From assembly GCA_028868335.1 (NCBI GenBank), contig JAGWUU010000189.1, forward strand, positions 1 through 6,227: 6,227 nt of DNA, written 5' to 3'. The position numbers were made by a program, and so were the translations under genes. Below the pieces are notes generated by a model that had not been told where the DNA came from, searched no databases, and was given only the letters and a program-made list of their open reading frames with translations. This document shows, one piece after another, positions 1 through 5,409 of this stretch. Positions within the stretch are counted from its first letter, which is position 1. Each line of letters starts with the position of its first letter. Source of the stretch: Sphingomonadales bacterium. GTDB lineage: Bacteria; Pseudomonadota; Alphaproteobacteria; Sphingomonadales; Sphingomonadaceae.

Positions 1-471
1 GTGACCCGCGACGGCGTGCTCCACAAGATGAGCTTCGACGACTGGAACGAGGTGATGCGGATCAACCTTGGCGGGTGCTTCAACATGGCCAAGGCGACCT
101 TCCCCGGAATGCGCGAGCGCGGCTGGGGCCGGATCGTCAACATCGGCTCGATCAATGGGCAGGCCGGGCAATATGGCCAGGTCAACTATGCCGCGGCCAA
201 GTCAGGCATCCACGGCTTCACCAAGGCGCTGGCGCAGGAAGGGGCCAAGTTTGGCGTCACCGTCAACGCCATCGCGCCGGGCTATATCGATACCGACATG
301 GTCGCCGCGGTGCCGCCGCCGGTGCTGGAGAAGATCGTCGCCAAGATCCCGGTCGGACGACTTGGCCAGGCCGAGGAAATCGCCCGCGGCGTGGCGTTCC
401 TGACCAGCGAGAACGGCGGCTTCGTCACCGGCTCGACCATGAGCATCAACGGCGGCCAGCACATGTATTGA
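1..471 (+). CDS. phaB: Acetoacetyl-CoA reductase (PhaB/PhbB-type SDR), N-terminus outside window
   Basis: This is the C-terminal 156 residues of a short-chain dehydrogenase/reductase. By family it reduces acetoacetyl-CoA to (R)-3-hydroxybutyryl-CoA with NADPH in the cytoplasm, the second step of polyhydroxybutyrate synthesis. The SDR catalytic set is visible: Asn22 (INLGG), Ser50 (NIGS), Tyr63 and Lys67 (YAAAK). The nucleotide-contact loop PGYIDTDM (residues 93-100) and the ending SINGGQHMY, typical of PhaB, follow. The full protein is usually about 240 residues, so roughly 85 residues including the Rossmann glycine motif lie upstream. The GTG at base 1 is almost certainly an internal valine in the NAGxTRDG motif, not a start. 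A strong terminator follows, so this looks like the last gene of its transcript. FabG is the main alternative; the TRDGVLHKM and QHMY signatures favour PhaB. Confidence 0.88.
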   Translation: MTRDGVLHKMSFDDWNEVMRINLGGCFNMAKATFPGMRERGWGRIVNIGSINGQAGQYGQVNYAAAKSGIHGFTKALAQEGAKFGVTVNAIAPGYIDTDMVAAVPPPVLEKIVAKIPVGRLGQAEEIARGVAFLTSENGGFVTGSTMSINGGQHMY

Positions 472-485
472 TGCGCCCGCTTGCC

Positions 486-533
486 GGCCGGACAAGGTGA
501 CACCCTGTCCGGCCAGAATTTCTTTCAATTTCT
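486..533 (+). terminator. Rho-independent terminator of phaB
   Basis: A 9-bp GC-rich stem pairs GGCCGGACA (486-494) with TGTCCGGCC (506-514). Inside it a further GGT/ACC pairing closes a GAC loop after one mismatch. The stem lies 14 bases after the phaB stop and is followed on the plus strand by a T-rich tract (515-533). This is the standard intrinsic terminator arrangement. Confidence 0.78.
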
Positions 534-673
534 GCCTGTTAGGCGACAAAAGGTGACGCATTCGCATTTTTGGTCGTCGCTCGCCCACGCGCCGCGCCAA
601 CCACGATGTCAACGGGCTATCCAATCATGCCATCGCCCGGCAGCGTAGGAAAATGCTTCGTCGGCGGGCGACC

Positions 674-1459
674 TCAATCGACGTAGATTCCCGCCACTTT
701 CCAGGCACCGTCTTCGCGTATCAGCGATAGGGTTTCGGTGCCTTGCGCCTTGTTGGTGTAGCTGGTTCGGAATTTGACCAGATAGTAGCCACGGGGCGGA
801 GCGGGAACATCTTCGACAGTGACCAGCTCGCGCGAGCGGGCCGGGCCAAATTGACCATGGACCCGACTGGCGGCATCGCTCCAGACGGCGAGTGTGTTTT
901 GCGACTTGAACACGCTGCTGGTGCCATTCCAGCTGCCGTTCCAGTCCTTGGCGTCAACCAGGGCAAGCCATTGACGCGCGGCGTTGACCACCGCGGCTTC
1001 GGCAGGGGCACTGGTCGGTTCGGCCTCGTGCTTGGTTGATGCCGCCATCTGGGCGCCACCACCCAGTGACGCCAGGGCAAGCAGGGCTAGGGTCAGTGAC
1101 ATGGCAAGTCCTCCAATCAGCCAGCCATTGCGGCGCACCATGTCGGAAGCCTTGGCCGGGTGAGCAGATCGTGGCAGCAGCGATGCGCCCGAGGCATCCC
1201 CCAAAGCCTTGTCCCCCAGCAATTCGGGGTGTGGGCCCTCCGCTTCGCGCAGCAGTCGGGCCGCTTCGCGGCTGCTTGATGTCGCCATCTTGCGCCGCGC
1301 ATCGCGCAGCCGCTCGTTGACAGTATGGACGGAAAGCCCAAGGTGGCGGGCCATGCTTTTGGCATCATAGCCGCTGACCAGTAGCCGCAGCGTCTCTTTC
1401 TCTTTTTCGGTCAACGCTTGATAGCCGGTGGTCATGGGGCGCATGTAAAACCGACGCAT
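674..1459 (-). CDS. Membrane-anchored LuxR-type HTH regulator with C-terminal DUF4019-like domain
   Basis: From the ATG at 1459 the protein has 261 residues. Roughly residues 14-70 form a LuxR/GerE-type helix-turn-helix; the LTEKEKETLRLL start, the AKSMARHLGLSVHTVNERL recognition region and a following basic stretch are clear. A linker leads to one hydrophobic segment at about 112-132 (GWLIGGLAMSLTLALLALA). The remaining C-terminal ~105 residues resemble DUF4019 (ARQWLALVDAKDW, then WKVAGIY at the end). The expected topology is a cytoplasmic DNA-binding domain with an extracytoplasmic sensor, so I infer a one-component transmembrane regulator; the signal and targets are unknown. The start is uncertain: in-frame GTG 1471 and ATGs at 1459, 1444 and 1435 all precede the HTH. 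I prefer 1459 because only it has a purine-rich GGGGTGG eight bases upstream; 1435 (MTTGYQALTEKE) is a good alternative. A TATAAT-like AATAAT lies on the minus strand at 1477-1482. The gene is co-directional with the J-domain gene upstream. Confidence 0.82.
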   Translation of the reverse strand: MRRFYMRPMTTGYQALTEKEKETLRLLVSGYDAKSMARHLGLSVHTVNERLRDARRKMATSSSREAARLLREAEGPHPELLGDKALGDASGASLLPRSAHPAKASDMVRRNGWLIGGLAMSLTLALLALASLGGGAQMAASTKHEAEPTSAPAEAAVVNAARQWLALVDAKDWNGSWNGTSSVFKSQNTLAVWSDAASRVHGQFGPARSRELVTVEDVPAPPRGYYLVKFRTSYTNKAQGTETLSLIREDGAWKVAGIYVD

Positions 1460-1496
1460 AGTGTGGGCCACCCCAAATTATTCGTATCCCTGCTTC

Positions 1497-1580
1497 ATGA
1501 CCACGCTGTTCCATCCTCCGATCAAGCGCTCGGTTGAGATCGCCGGGCACAAGACCCCGATCAATCTTGAGCCACTATTA
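1497..1580 (+). pseudogene. 5' relic of a ribbon-helix-helix gene (first 28 codons only)
   Basis: These 84 bases match the first 28 codons of the intact ribbon-helix-helix gene at 2319-2402 at 78 positions. They encode MTTLFHPPIKRSVEIAGHKT and then diverge at a sharp edge after the LEPLL codons. Of the six differences, three are silent (CAT/CAC, CCA/CCG, CTA/CTG) and three change the residue (Ser21 to Pro, Ser23 to Asn, Phe28 to Leu). Beyond 1580 the frame stays open to 1901, but only by running antisense through the J-domain gene, so the helices of the domain are gone and the product would not fold as an RHH dimer. The relic starts exactly at the ATG; no similarity to the intact copy is seen upstream of it. 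Confidence 0.85.
1497..1580 (+). repeat. Left copy of 84-bp direct repeat flanking the J-domain gene
   Basis: This is a direct repeat with the partner at 2319-2402, offset by 822 bases, with 78 of 84 positions identical by hand alignment. The left edge is the ATG. The right edge coincides with the stop codon of the minus-strand J-domain gene (1578-1580), whose complement is the last triplet of the repeat. Confidence 0.9.
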
Positions 1581-2147
1581 TCCAGCCTCGGGTGTGTGTG
1601 CGGGGAGCAAACGCTCGGGCGTTCTGGGCTGGTGCATCGACAAAATGTGATCGACGCCCTCCACGGTGATGCTCAGGGTGCCTTGCTCGGTGATCTCGAC
1701 GTAGCCCTTCGATTTCAGATACCATGTGTGAAAATCCAGCGTGTCGTCCGAGCAACTGAACATCTGCTGGATGTAGAACCCGGCAACCCCGTGGTCCCTG
1801 AAATTCTCGCGTTTGCGCCTGTAGAGGTAAAGCAGGATATTCTTCTGCGTTTCCGCGTCCGAAATCGCGGTTTCCTCGGTAATGTGGCTTTCCTGCTCTG
1901 AACTCAGCACCCGCCCTTCGGTGTTGGAGTTGTAAACCACGTCATAGGCCGCGCGCTTGTCCGGGAATTTCAGGATGTTGTAAGCTTCGATCACCGCGGT
2001 AAAGCGATCACTATCCGCAGTTTCGGCATGGTCTGGATGGAAAATCTTGGCGAAGTGCCGATAGGCGCTTTCGATGATCTTGATGTCGCAATTGGGATTG
2101 ACCTGCAGAACTTCGTAGTAATCGACGAAGGGAAGGGAATCCGGCAT
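1578..2147 (-). CDS. J-domain (DnaJ-like) protein with winged-helix-like C-terminal domain
   Basis: This 189-residue protein begins with a J domain at about residues 8-71 (YYEVLQV, AYRHFAKIFHPD, AYNILKFPDKRAAYD). The HPD tripeptide that stimulates DnaK ATPase is at 37-39, so it probably recruits Hsp70. The Gly/Phe linker, zinc fingers and substrate-binding domains of true DnaJ are absent. After an acidic linker (about 76-100), residues 100-168 look like a winged helix: KNILLYLYRRKREN, then the helical FHTWYLKSKGYVEI and a wing-like TLSITVEGVDHI. The start at 2147 is supported by AAGGAAAC just upstream. A possible promoter lies at 2206-2233. Five 60-base blocks counted by hand in and around this gene average about 55% GC, against about 65% in two murA blocks, which hints at a separate origin. 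The last triplet lies inside the left 84-bp repeat. Client and function are unknown; the winged helix could bind nucleic acid or protein. Confidence 0.85.
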   Translation of the reverse strand: MPDSLPFVDYYEVLQVNPNCDIKIIESAYRHFAKIFHPDHAETADSDRFTAVIEAYNILKFPDKRAAYDVVYNSNTEGRVLSSEQESHITEETAISDAETQKNILLYLYRRKRENFRDHGVAGFYIQQMFSCSDDTLDFHTWYLKSKGYVEITEQGTLSITVEGVDHILSMHQPRTPERLLPAHTPEAG

Positions 2148-2205
2148 TTCGTTTCCTTGTTACGCAATCGCGATCGGGGAGGAAGGGGCAGTCCTTGCCC
2201 GCCAC

Positions 2206-2233
2206 ATTCTGATCGACGCGGCACCCGCGTCAA
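2206..2233 (-). promoter_or_regulatory. Possible sigma70-type promoter of the J-domain gene
   Basis: On the minus strand TTGACG (2228-2233) is followed by 16 bases and CAGAAT (2206-2211). These match TTGACA at 5/6 and TATAAT at 4/6 positions. Transcription would start near 2199, about 50 bases before the ATG at 2147. It is a pattern match only. Confidence 0.45.
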
Positions 2234-2303
2234 GCCTTTGGGAAAGCTTACCTCCATTGCGCAACGGAATCGGAAAGCTGTTTTCGACGGCGCGCGCCAC
2301 GGC

Positions 2304-2318
2304 TAGGGTTCAGGTCCG
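2304..2318 (+). promoter_or_regulatory. Possible -10 element just upstream of the ribbon-helix-helix gene
   Basis: TAGGGT at 2304-2309, in the GGCTAGGGT context often seen as a -10 in alphaproteobacterial promoters, lies nine bases before the ATG at 2319. No convincing -35 is seen. If real, the message would be leaderless or nearly so. An AGG at 2312-2314 could instead serve as a weak ribosome binding site. Confidence 0.25.
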
Positions 2319-2402
2319 ATGACCACGCTGTTCCACCCTCCGATCAAGCGCTCGGTTGAGATCGCCGGGCACAAGACCTCGATCAGTCTTGAGCCGCTGT
2401 TC
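2319..2402 (+). repeat. Right copy of 84-bp direct repeat
   Basis: This is the partner of 1497-1580. It forms the first 28 codons of the intact ribbon-helix-helix gene. Together the copies bracket a 738-base spacer that holds the J-domain gene and its upstream region. Confidence 0.9.
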
Positions 2403-2564
2403 TGGGAAATGCTGAAGCAGGCCGCAAAGGCGGAAGGGTTGCCGATCAACGCTCTCGTTGCCCGGATCGACGCCGAGCGCATTCAGGCGCCAGTCCCGCC
2501 GGGGCTGGCGGGCGCGGTGCGGGTCTGGCTGGTAGGATGGATGGCGTCGCGGCTGGGTGGCTAG
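2319..2564 (+). CDS. Ribbon-helix-helix domain protein (RHH_4 type)
   Basis: This 81-residue protein looks complete. Residues about 9-51 fit a small ribbon-helix-helix fold: the strand KRSVEIAGHKTSISL, then helix FWEMLKQAAKAEG and helix PINALVARIDAER. The hydrophobic end (AVRVWLVGWMASRL) resembles the NLSSALRVFVL tail of alphaproteobacterial RHH_4 proteins. Members are probably dimeric DNA-binding regulators, many encoded alone, with mostly unknown targets. Here the gene is convergent with chrA, and the two stop codons overlap in CTAG (2561-2564). The start is fixed by family fit and by the repeat edge at the ATG; the ribosome binding site is weak (AGG five bases before the ATG). Whether it controls the neighbouring J-domain or chrA genes cannot be told from sequence. 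Confidence 0.85.
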   Translation: MTTLFHPPIKRSVEIAGHKTSISLEPLFWEMLKQAAKAEGLPINALVARIDAERIQAPVPPGLAGAVRVWLVGWMASRLGG

Positions 2565-3883
2565 GCGTGACCATGCAATGCCATCAGCAGCAGGCCACCC
2601 GTCGCACAGGCTGCCAGAACCCTCGCGACTGACCACTTGAAGCGGAACGCCAGGACGATCGCCATGGCCGCCAGCACGGCGGCGCGCCAATCAAGGCTGG
2701 TCCAGTCTGGCAGCGTAATGTGCAGCGGACCGGCTTGCAGCACGGCGGTCTGCGCGAACAGGACGTGGATCAGGAACCACGCGGTCAGGTTGGCGATCAC
2801 TCCGACCACCGCGGCGGTCAGCGCGGCCAGCCCACCCTTGAGCCGCGTCGCGTGTTCCAGCCGCTCGATCCACGGCGCGAACGTGAAGATCCACAGGAAG
2901 CACGGCGCGAACGTCACCCAGGTCGTCAGCACCGCGCCCAGCACTCCGGCCGTCAACGGGCTGAACGGGGCGGGGGCGCGGAAGGCCGCCAGATAACCGA
3001 CGAACTGCGTCACCATGATCAGTGGACCGGGTGTCGTTTCGGCAAGACCGAGGCCGTCCGCCATCTCTCCGGGAGTAAGCCAGCCGAACCCCTGCACCGC
3101 CTGCTGCGCCATGTAGGCGAGTACTGCATAGGCTCCGCCAAACGTGACGATCGCCAGCTTGGAGAAGAACACCCCTATCTTCCACAACACATGATGGGGG
3201 CCAAGCAGGCTGAGGACCAGAACCAGCGGCAAGGCCCATATCGCGCCCCACAGCAACAGCGCGCGCAGGCTCTCCCGCCATGGGGGCGAGGTGGTCGGCG
3301 CCGCGTGTCCATCAGGCTTGAGCGCCAGCAACGCGGGCCGCCATGCTGCCACCGCCATGCCAACCGCGCCCGCGCCCAGCACGACCAGCGGAAAGGGCAG
3401 GTTGAACGCGAACAACGCAACGAATGCAGCCATGGCCAGACCGCGCTTGAACCCGGTGTTCAGCGCCCGTCCGGCGATCCGCAGCAGCGCTTGCACGACG
3501 ATCGCCAGCACCGCCGCCTTGATCCCCAGAAACAGCGCGGCAAACCAGCCAAGATGCGCGGCGAAGCCATAGAGCATCGACAGCGCCAGCATCACCACCG
3601 CACCGGGAATCACGAACAGCAGCCCGGCCGTGAGTCCGCCCTTCGTTCCGTGCAGCTTCCATCCGATCCACGTCGCGAGTTGCTGCGCCTCCGGTCCGGG
3701 CAACAGGTGGCAGAAATTGAGCGCGTGGAGGAACTGCTCCTCGCCTACCCATTCGCGCTGCTCCACCAGCTCGCGGTGCATCAGCGCGATCTGCCCGGCG
3801 GGACCGCCAAAGCTGAGCAGCCCGATGCGGGTAAACACCGTCAACAGGTCACGAAAGGAGGGTGTGCTTGCGGAACTTGTCAC
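2561..3883 (-). CDS. chrA: Chromate efflux transporter, long-chain CHR family
   Basis: This 440-residue polytopic inner-membrane protein is of the two-domain CHR (ChrA) family, which exports chromate from the cytoplasm. Both homologous halves are present. The first carries SFGGPAGQIALMHRE (24-38) and LLPGPEAQQLATWIGW (60-75). The second carries TFGGAYAVLAYM (247-258), GWLTPGEMADGLGLAETTPGPL (267-288, shown in part) and VTQFVGYLAAFR (291-302). Many hydrophobic segments lie between them, and the length fits the 400-440 residues usual for long-chain members. The start is GTG at 3883; no other start precedes the conserved first motif, and the next methionine (35) lies within it. No clear ribosome binding site is seen, and a GC hairpin (3903-3921) lies in the leader. 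No chrB, chrR or chrC-like gene is beside it, so resistance versus another anion-transport role is open. It follows murA on the same strand at a 124-base distance. Confidence 0.93.
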   Translation of the reverse strand: MTSSASTPSFRDLLTVFTRIGLLSFGGPAGQIALMHRELVEQREWVGEEQFLHALNFCHLLPGPEAQQLATWIGWKLHGTKGGLTAGLLFVIPGAVVMLALSMLYGFAAHLGWFAALFLGIKAAVLAIVVQALLRIAGRALNTGFKRGLAMAAFVALFAFNLPFPLVVLGAGAVGMAVAAWRPALLALKPDGHAAPTTSPPWRESLRALLLWGAIWALPLVLVLSLLGPHHVLWKIGVFFSKLAIVTFGGAYAVLAYMAQQAVQGFGWLTPGEMADGLGLAETTPGPLIMVTQFVGYLAAFRAPAPFSPLTAGVLGAVLTTWVTFAPCFLWIFTFAPWIERLEHATRLKGGLAALTAAVVGVIANLTAWFLIHVLFAQTAVLQAGPLHITLPDWTSLDWRAAVLAAMAIVLAFRFKWSVARVLAACATGGLLLMALHGHA

Positions 3884-3902
3884 CGTTCAACCCAATACCT
3901 CG

Positions 3903-3921
3903 GGCCCGCGCGCGGCGGGCC
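3903..3921 (-). other. GC-rich hairpin in the chrA leader
   Basis: GGCCCGC (3903-3909) pairs with GCGGGCC (3915-3921) around a five-base GCGCG loop. It ends about 20 bases upstream of the chrA GTG. There is no T tract on either strand, so a plain intrinsic terminator is doubtful; it may limit read-through from murA or affect chrA translation. The pairing is visible, the role is inferred. Confidence 0.4.
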
Positions 3922-3966
3922 GACAAGGCAACGCTTGGGCGGTGAGGCCTGACCGGGAGGTTGCTT

Positions 3967-4002
3967 CGCCCCGGTGCGCAGTGTTTCGCATGAACCGGGG
4001 CG
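3967..4002 (-). terminator. Stem-loop after murA, possible terminator
   Basis: A 9-bp stem pairs CGCCCCGGT (3967-3975) with ACCGGGGCG (3994-4002), and the loop region can form a further TGCG/CGCA pairing. It begins five bases beyond the murA stop on the minus strand. The run of T expected after an intrinsic terminator is missing, so it may be a weak terminator or an RNA 3' stabiliser. Confidence 0.42.
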
Positions 4003-4007
4003 GGAGA

Positions 4008-5291
4008 TCAATCCCCGCCGACACGCTCGATCTGCGCGCCGACCAGGGCCAGCTTCTCCTCCAGCCGTTCGTATCCGCGATCGAGGTGGTAGAGGCGGTG
4101 AACCTGCGTCTCGCCCTCGGCGGCGAGGCCGGCGATGACAAGGCTCATCGAGGCGCGCAGATCGGTCGCCATCACTTCGGCGCCGGTCAGCTTGCCAACG
4201 CCGTGGACGATCGCGGTGCGCCCCGAGGTTTCGATGTGCGCGCCCATACGGTTGAGCTCGGGAACGTGCATGTAGCGGTTCTCGAAGATCGTCTCGGTCA
4301 GCACCGAGGTCCCTTCGGCGAGGCACAGCATGGCCATGAGCTGCGCCTGCATGTCCGTGGCGAAGCCGGGGTAGGGCGCGGTCGAGACGTTGACGGCACT
4401 GAGCTTGCCGTCGGCATTGATCTGGATCCCCCCGGCCTTCGGCTCGACGTGGATGCCCGCGTCGCGAAGCGCCTGGACGGTCGCGTCCATCTCGTCGATC
4501 ACGGCATGCTTCAGGAACACCTCGCCCCCGGTGATCGCCGCGGCGCAGGCATAGGACCCGGCCTCGATCCGGTCGGACATGACGCGATAGGTCGCACCAT
4601 GAAGGCGCGGGACGCCGTGGATGGTGATGTCGCTGGTGCCGATGCCCTCGATCTGCGCGCCCATCGCTACCAGCAGGTTGCACAGGTCGACGATCTCGGG
4701 CTCGCGCGCGGCGTTGTGCAGCACCGACTTGCCGGTACACAGCACGGCGGCCATCAGCGCGTTCTCGGTCGCGCCGACCGAAACGACCGGAAAGGAATAG
4801 CGCCCACCCGGCAGGCCGCCGTCGGGCGCCATCGCCTTCACATAGCCCGCCGCCAGCTCGATATGCGCGCCGAACGCTTCAAGCGCCTTGAGGTGCAGGT
4901 CGATAGGACGATTGCCGATCGCGCAGCCGCCGGGAAGCGAGACGGTAGCCTCGCCCATCCGCGCCAGCATCGGGCCAAGCACCAGGATCGAGGCGCGCAT
5001 CTTGCGCACCAGTTCATAGGGGGCGACCGAGCTGGTGATGCGCGGCGCCTCCAGCGTCATCACCCGGCCAAAGTCCTCGGGCCGTGATCCGGCGATGGTG
5101 GTGGAAATGCCGAACTGGTTCATCAGGTGCTGGAACCCGTCGATGTCGGCCAGCCGCGGCAGGTTGCGCAGCGTTACCGGTTCTTCGGTCAACAGCGCGC
5201 AAGGCAGCAGGGTGAGCGCGGCGTTCTTCGCGCCGGAAATGGGAATCGTGCCGGAAAGGCGCTTTCCGCCCTCGATGATGATCTTGTCCAT
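4008..5291 (-). CDS. murA: UDP-N-acetylglucosamine 1-carboxyvinyltransferase
   Basis: This complete 427-residue MurA transfers enolpyruvate from PEP to UDP-GlcNAc, the first committed step of peptidoglycan synthesis, in the cytoplasm. The family hallmarks are present: GAKNAALTLL near the N-terminus with Lys22-Asn23, and LPGGCAIGNRPIDLH with the catalytic Cys123 (equivalent to Cys115 of E. coli). YPGFATDMQAQ carries Asp313 (E. coli Asp305), and HLDRGYERLEEKL near the C-terminus carries Arg405 (E. coli Arg397). Because Cys123 is kept rather than Asp, the enzyme is expected to be fosfomycin-sensitive. The length is close to the usual 417-430. The ATG at 5291 gives the canonical MDKIIIEGG start; the ribosome binding site is weak. 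It is divergent from galU and is followed on the same strand, after a stem-loop, by chrA. Confidence 0.98.
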   Translation of the reverse strand: MDKIIIEGGKRLSGTIPISGAKNAALTLLPCALLTEEPVTLRNLPRLADIDGFQHLMNQFGISTTIAGSRPEDFGRVMTLEAPRITSSVAPYELVRKMRASILVLGPMLARMGEATVSLPGGCAIGNRPIDLHLKALEAFGAHIELAAGYVKAMAPDGGLPGGRYSFPVVSVGATENALMAAVLCTGKSVLHNAAREPEIVDLCNLLVAMGAQIEGIGTSDITIHGVPRLHGATYRVMSDRIEAGSYACAAAITGGEVFLKHAVIDEMDATVQALRDAGIHVEPKAGGIQINADGKLSAVNVSTAPYPGFATDMQAQLMAMLCLAEGTSVLTETIFENRYMHVPELNRMGAHIETSGRTAIVHGVGKLTGAEVMATDLRASMSLVIAGLAAEGETQVHRLYHLDRGYERLEEKLALVGAQIERVGGD

Positions 5292-5345
5292 TGCTGCCGT
5301 GTAGCGCGATTCGCGTGGGCAGCAAGCGGGCGGACACGCGCTCGC

Positions 5346-5374
5346 TTGCGCAAATTGTGTGAAACCGCTTTAAC
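5346..5374 (+). promoter_or_regulatory. Likely sigma70-type promoter of galU
   Basis: TTGCGC (5346-5351) and TTTAAC (5369-5374) are spaced by exactly 17 bases in the only AT-richer part of the murA-galU intergenic region. Each hexamer matches its consensus at 4/6 positions. Transcription would begin near 5381, upstream of both candidate galU starts. No equally good promoter for murA was found on the other strand. Confidence 0.48.
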
Positions 5375-5409
5375 CGTGCTGCAACAAGGTCATGGTTAAT
5401 ACCGCACGC

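Noticed and set aside
1..471. GTG at base 1 as a true start of a short SDR
   Set aside because: A start there would remove the Rossmann nucleotide-binding half. The residue fits the conserved valine/isoleucine before TRDG in a full-length PhaB that begins outside the window.
633..671. TCGCCCG/CGGGCGA inverted repeat just after the HTH gene as its terminator
   Set aside because: It is a seven-base stem with a 25-base loop and no T run on the minus strand; too weak to call. The rest of 534-673 shows nothing else I can support.
2186..2200. Small hairpin GGGCA/TGCCC upstream of the J-domain gene
   Set aside because: It has only five base pairs and no T tract or known motif; expected by chance.
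1497..2402. Insertion sequence or transposon
   Set aside because: No transposase, no terminal inverted repeats and no short target duplication are visible; the direct repeats are gene sequence.
3880..4740. Minus-strand frame of 286 codons overlapping murA in another frame
   Set aside because: It is an Arg-rich, low-complexity translation in the shadow of murA; the murA frame has all catalytic residues.
2720..5087. Long plus-strand open frames (2720-3952 and 3630-5087) opposite chrA and murA
   Set aside because: They are antisense to two strongly conserved genes. Their translations are rich in Arg, Gln, His and Gly with no recognisable domain, as expected for shadows in GC-rich DNA.
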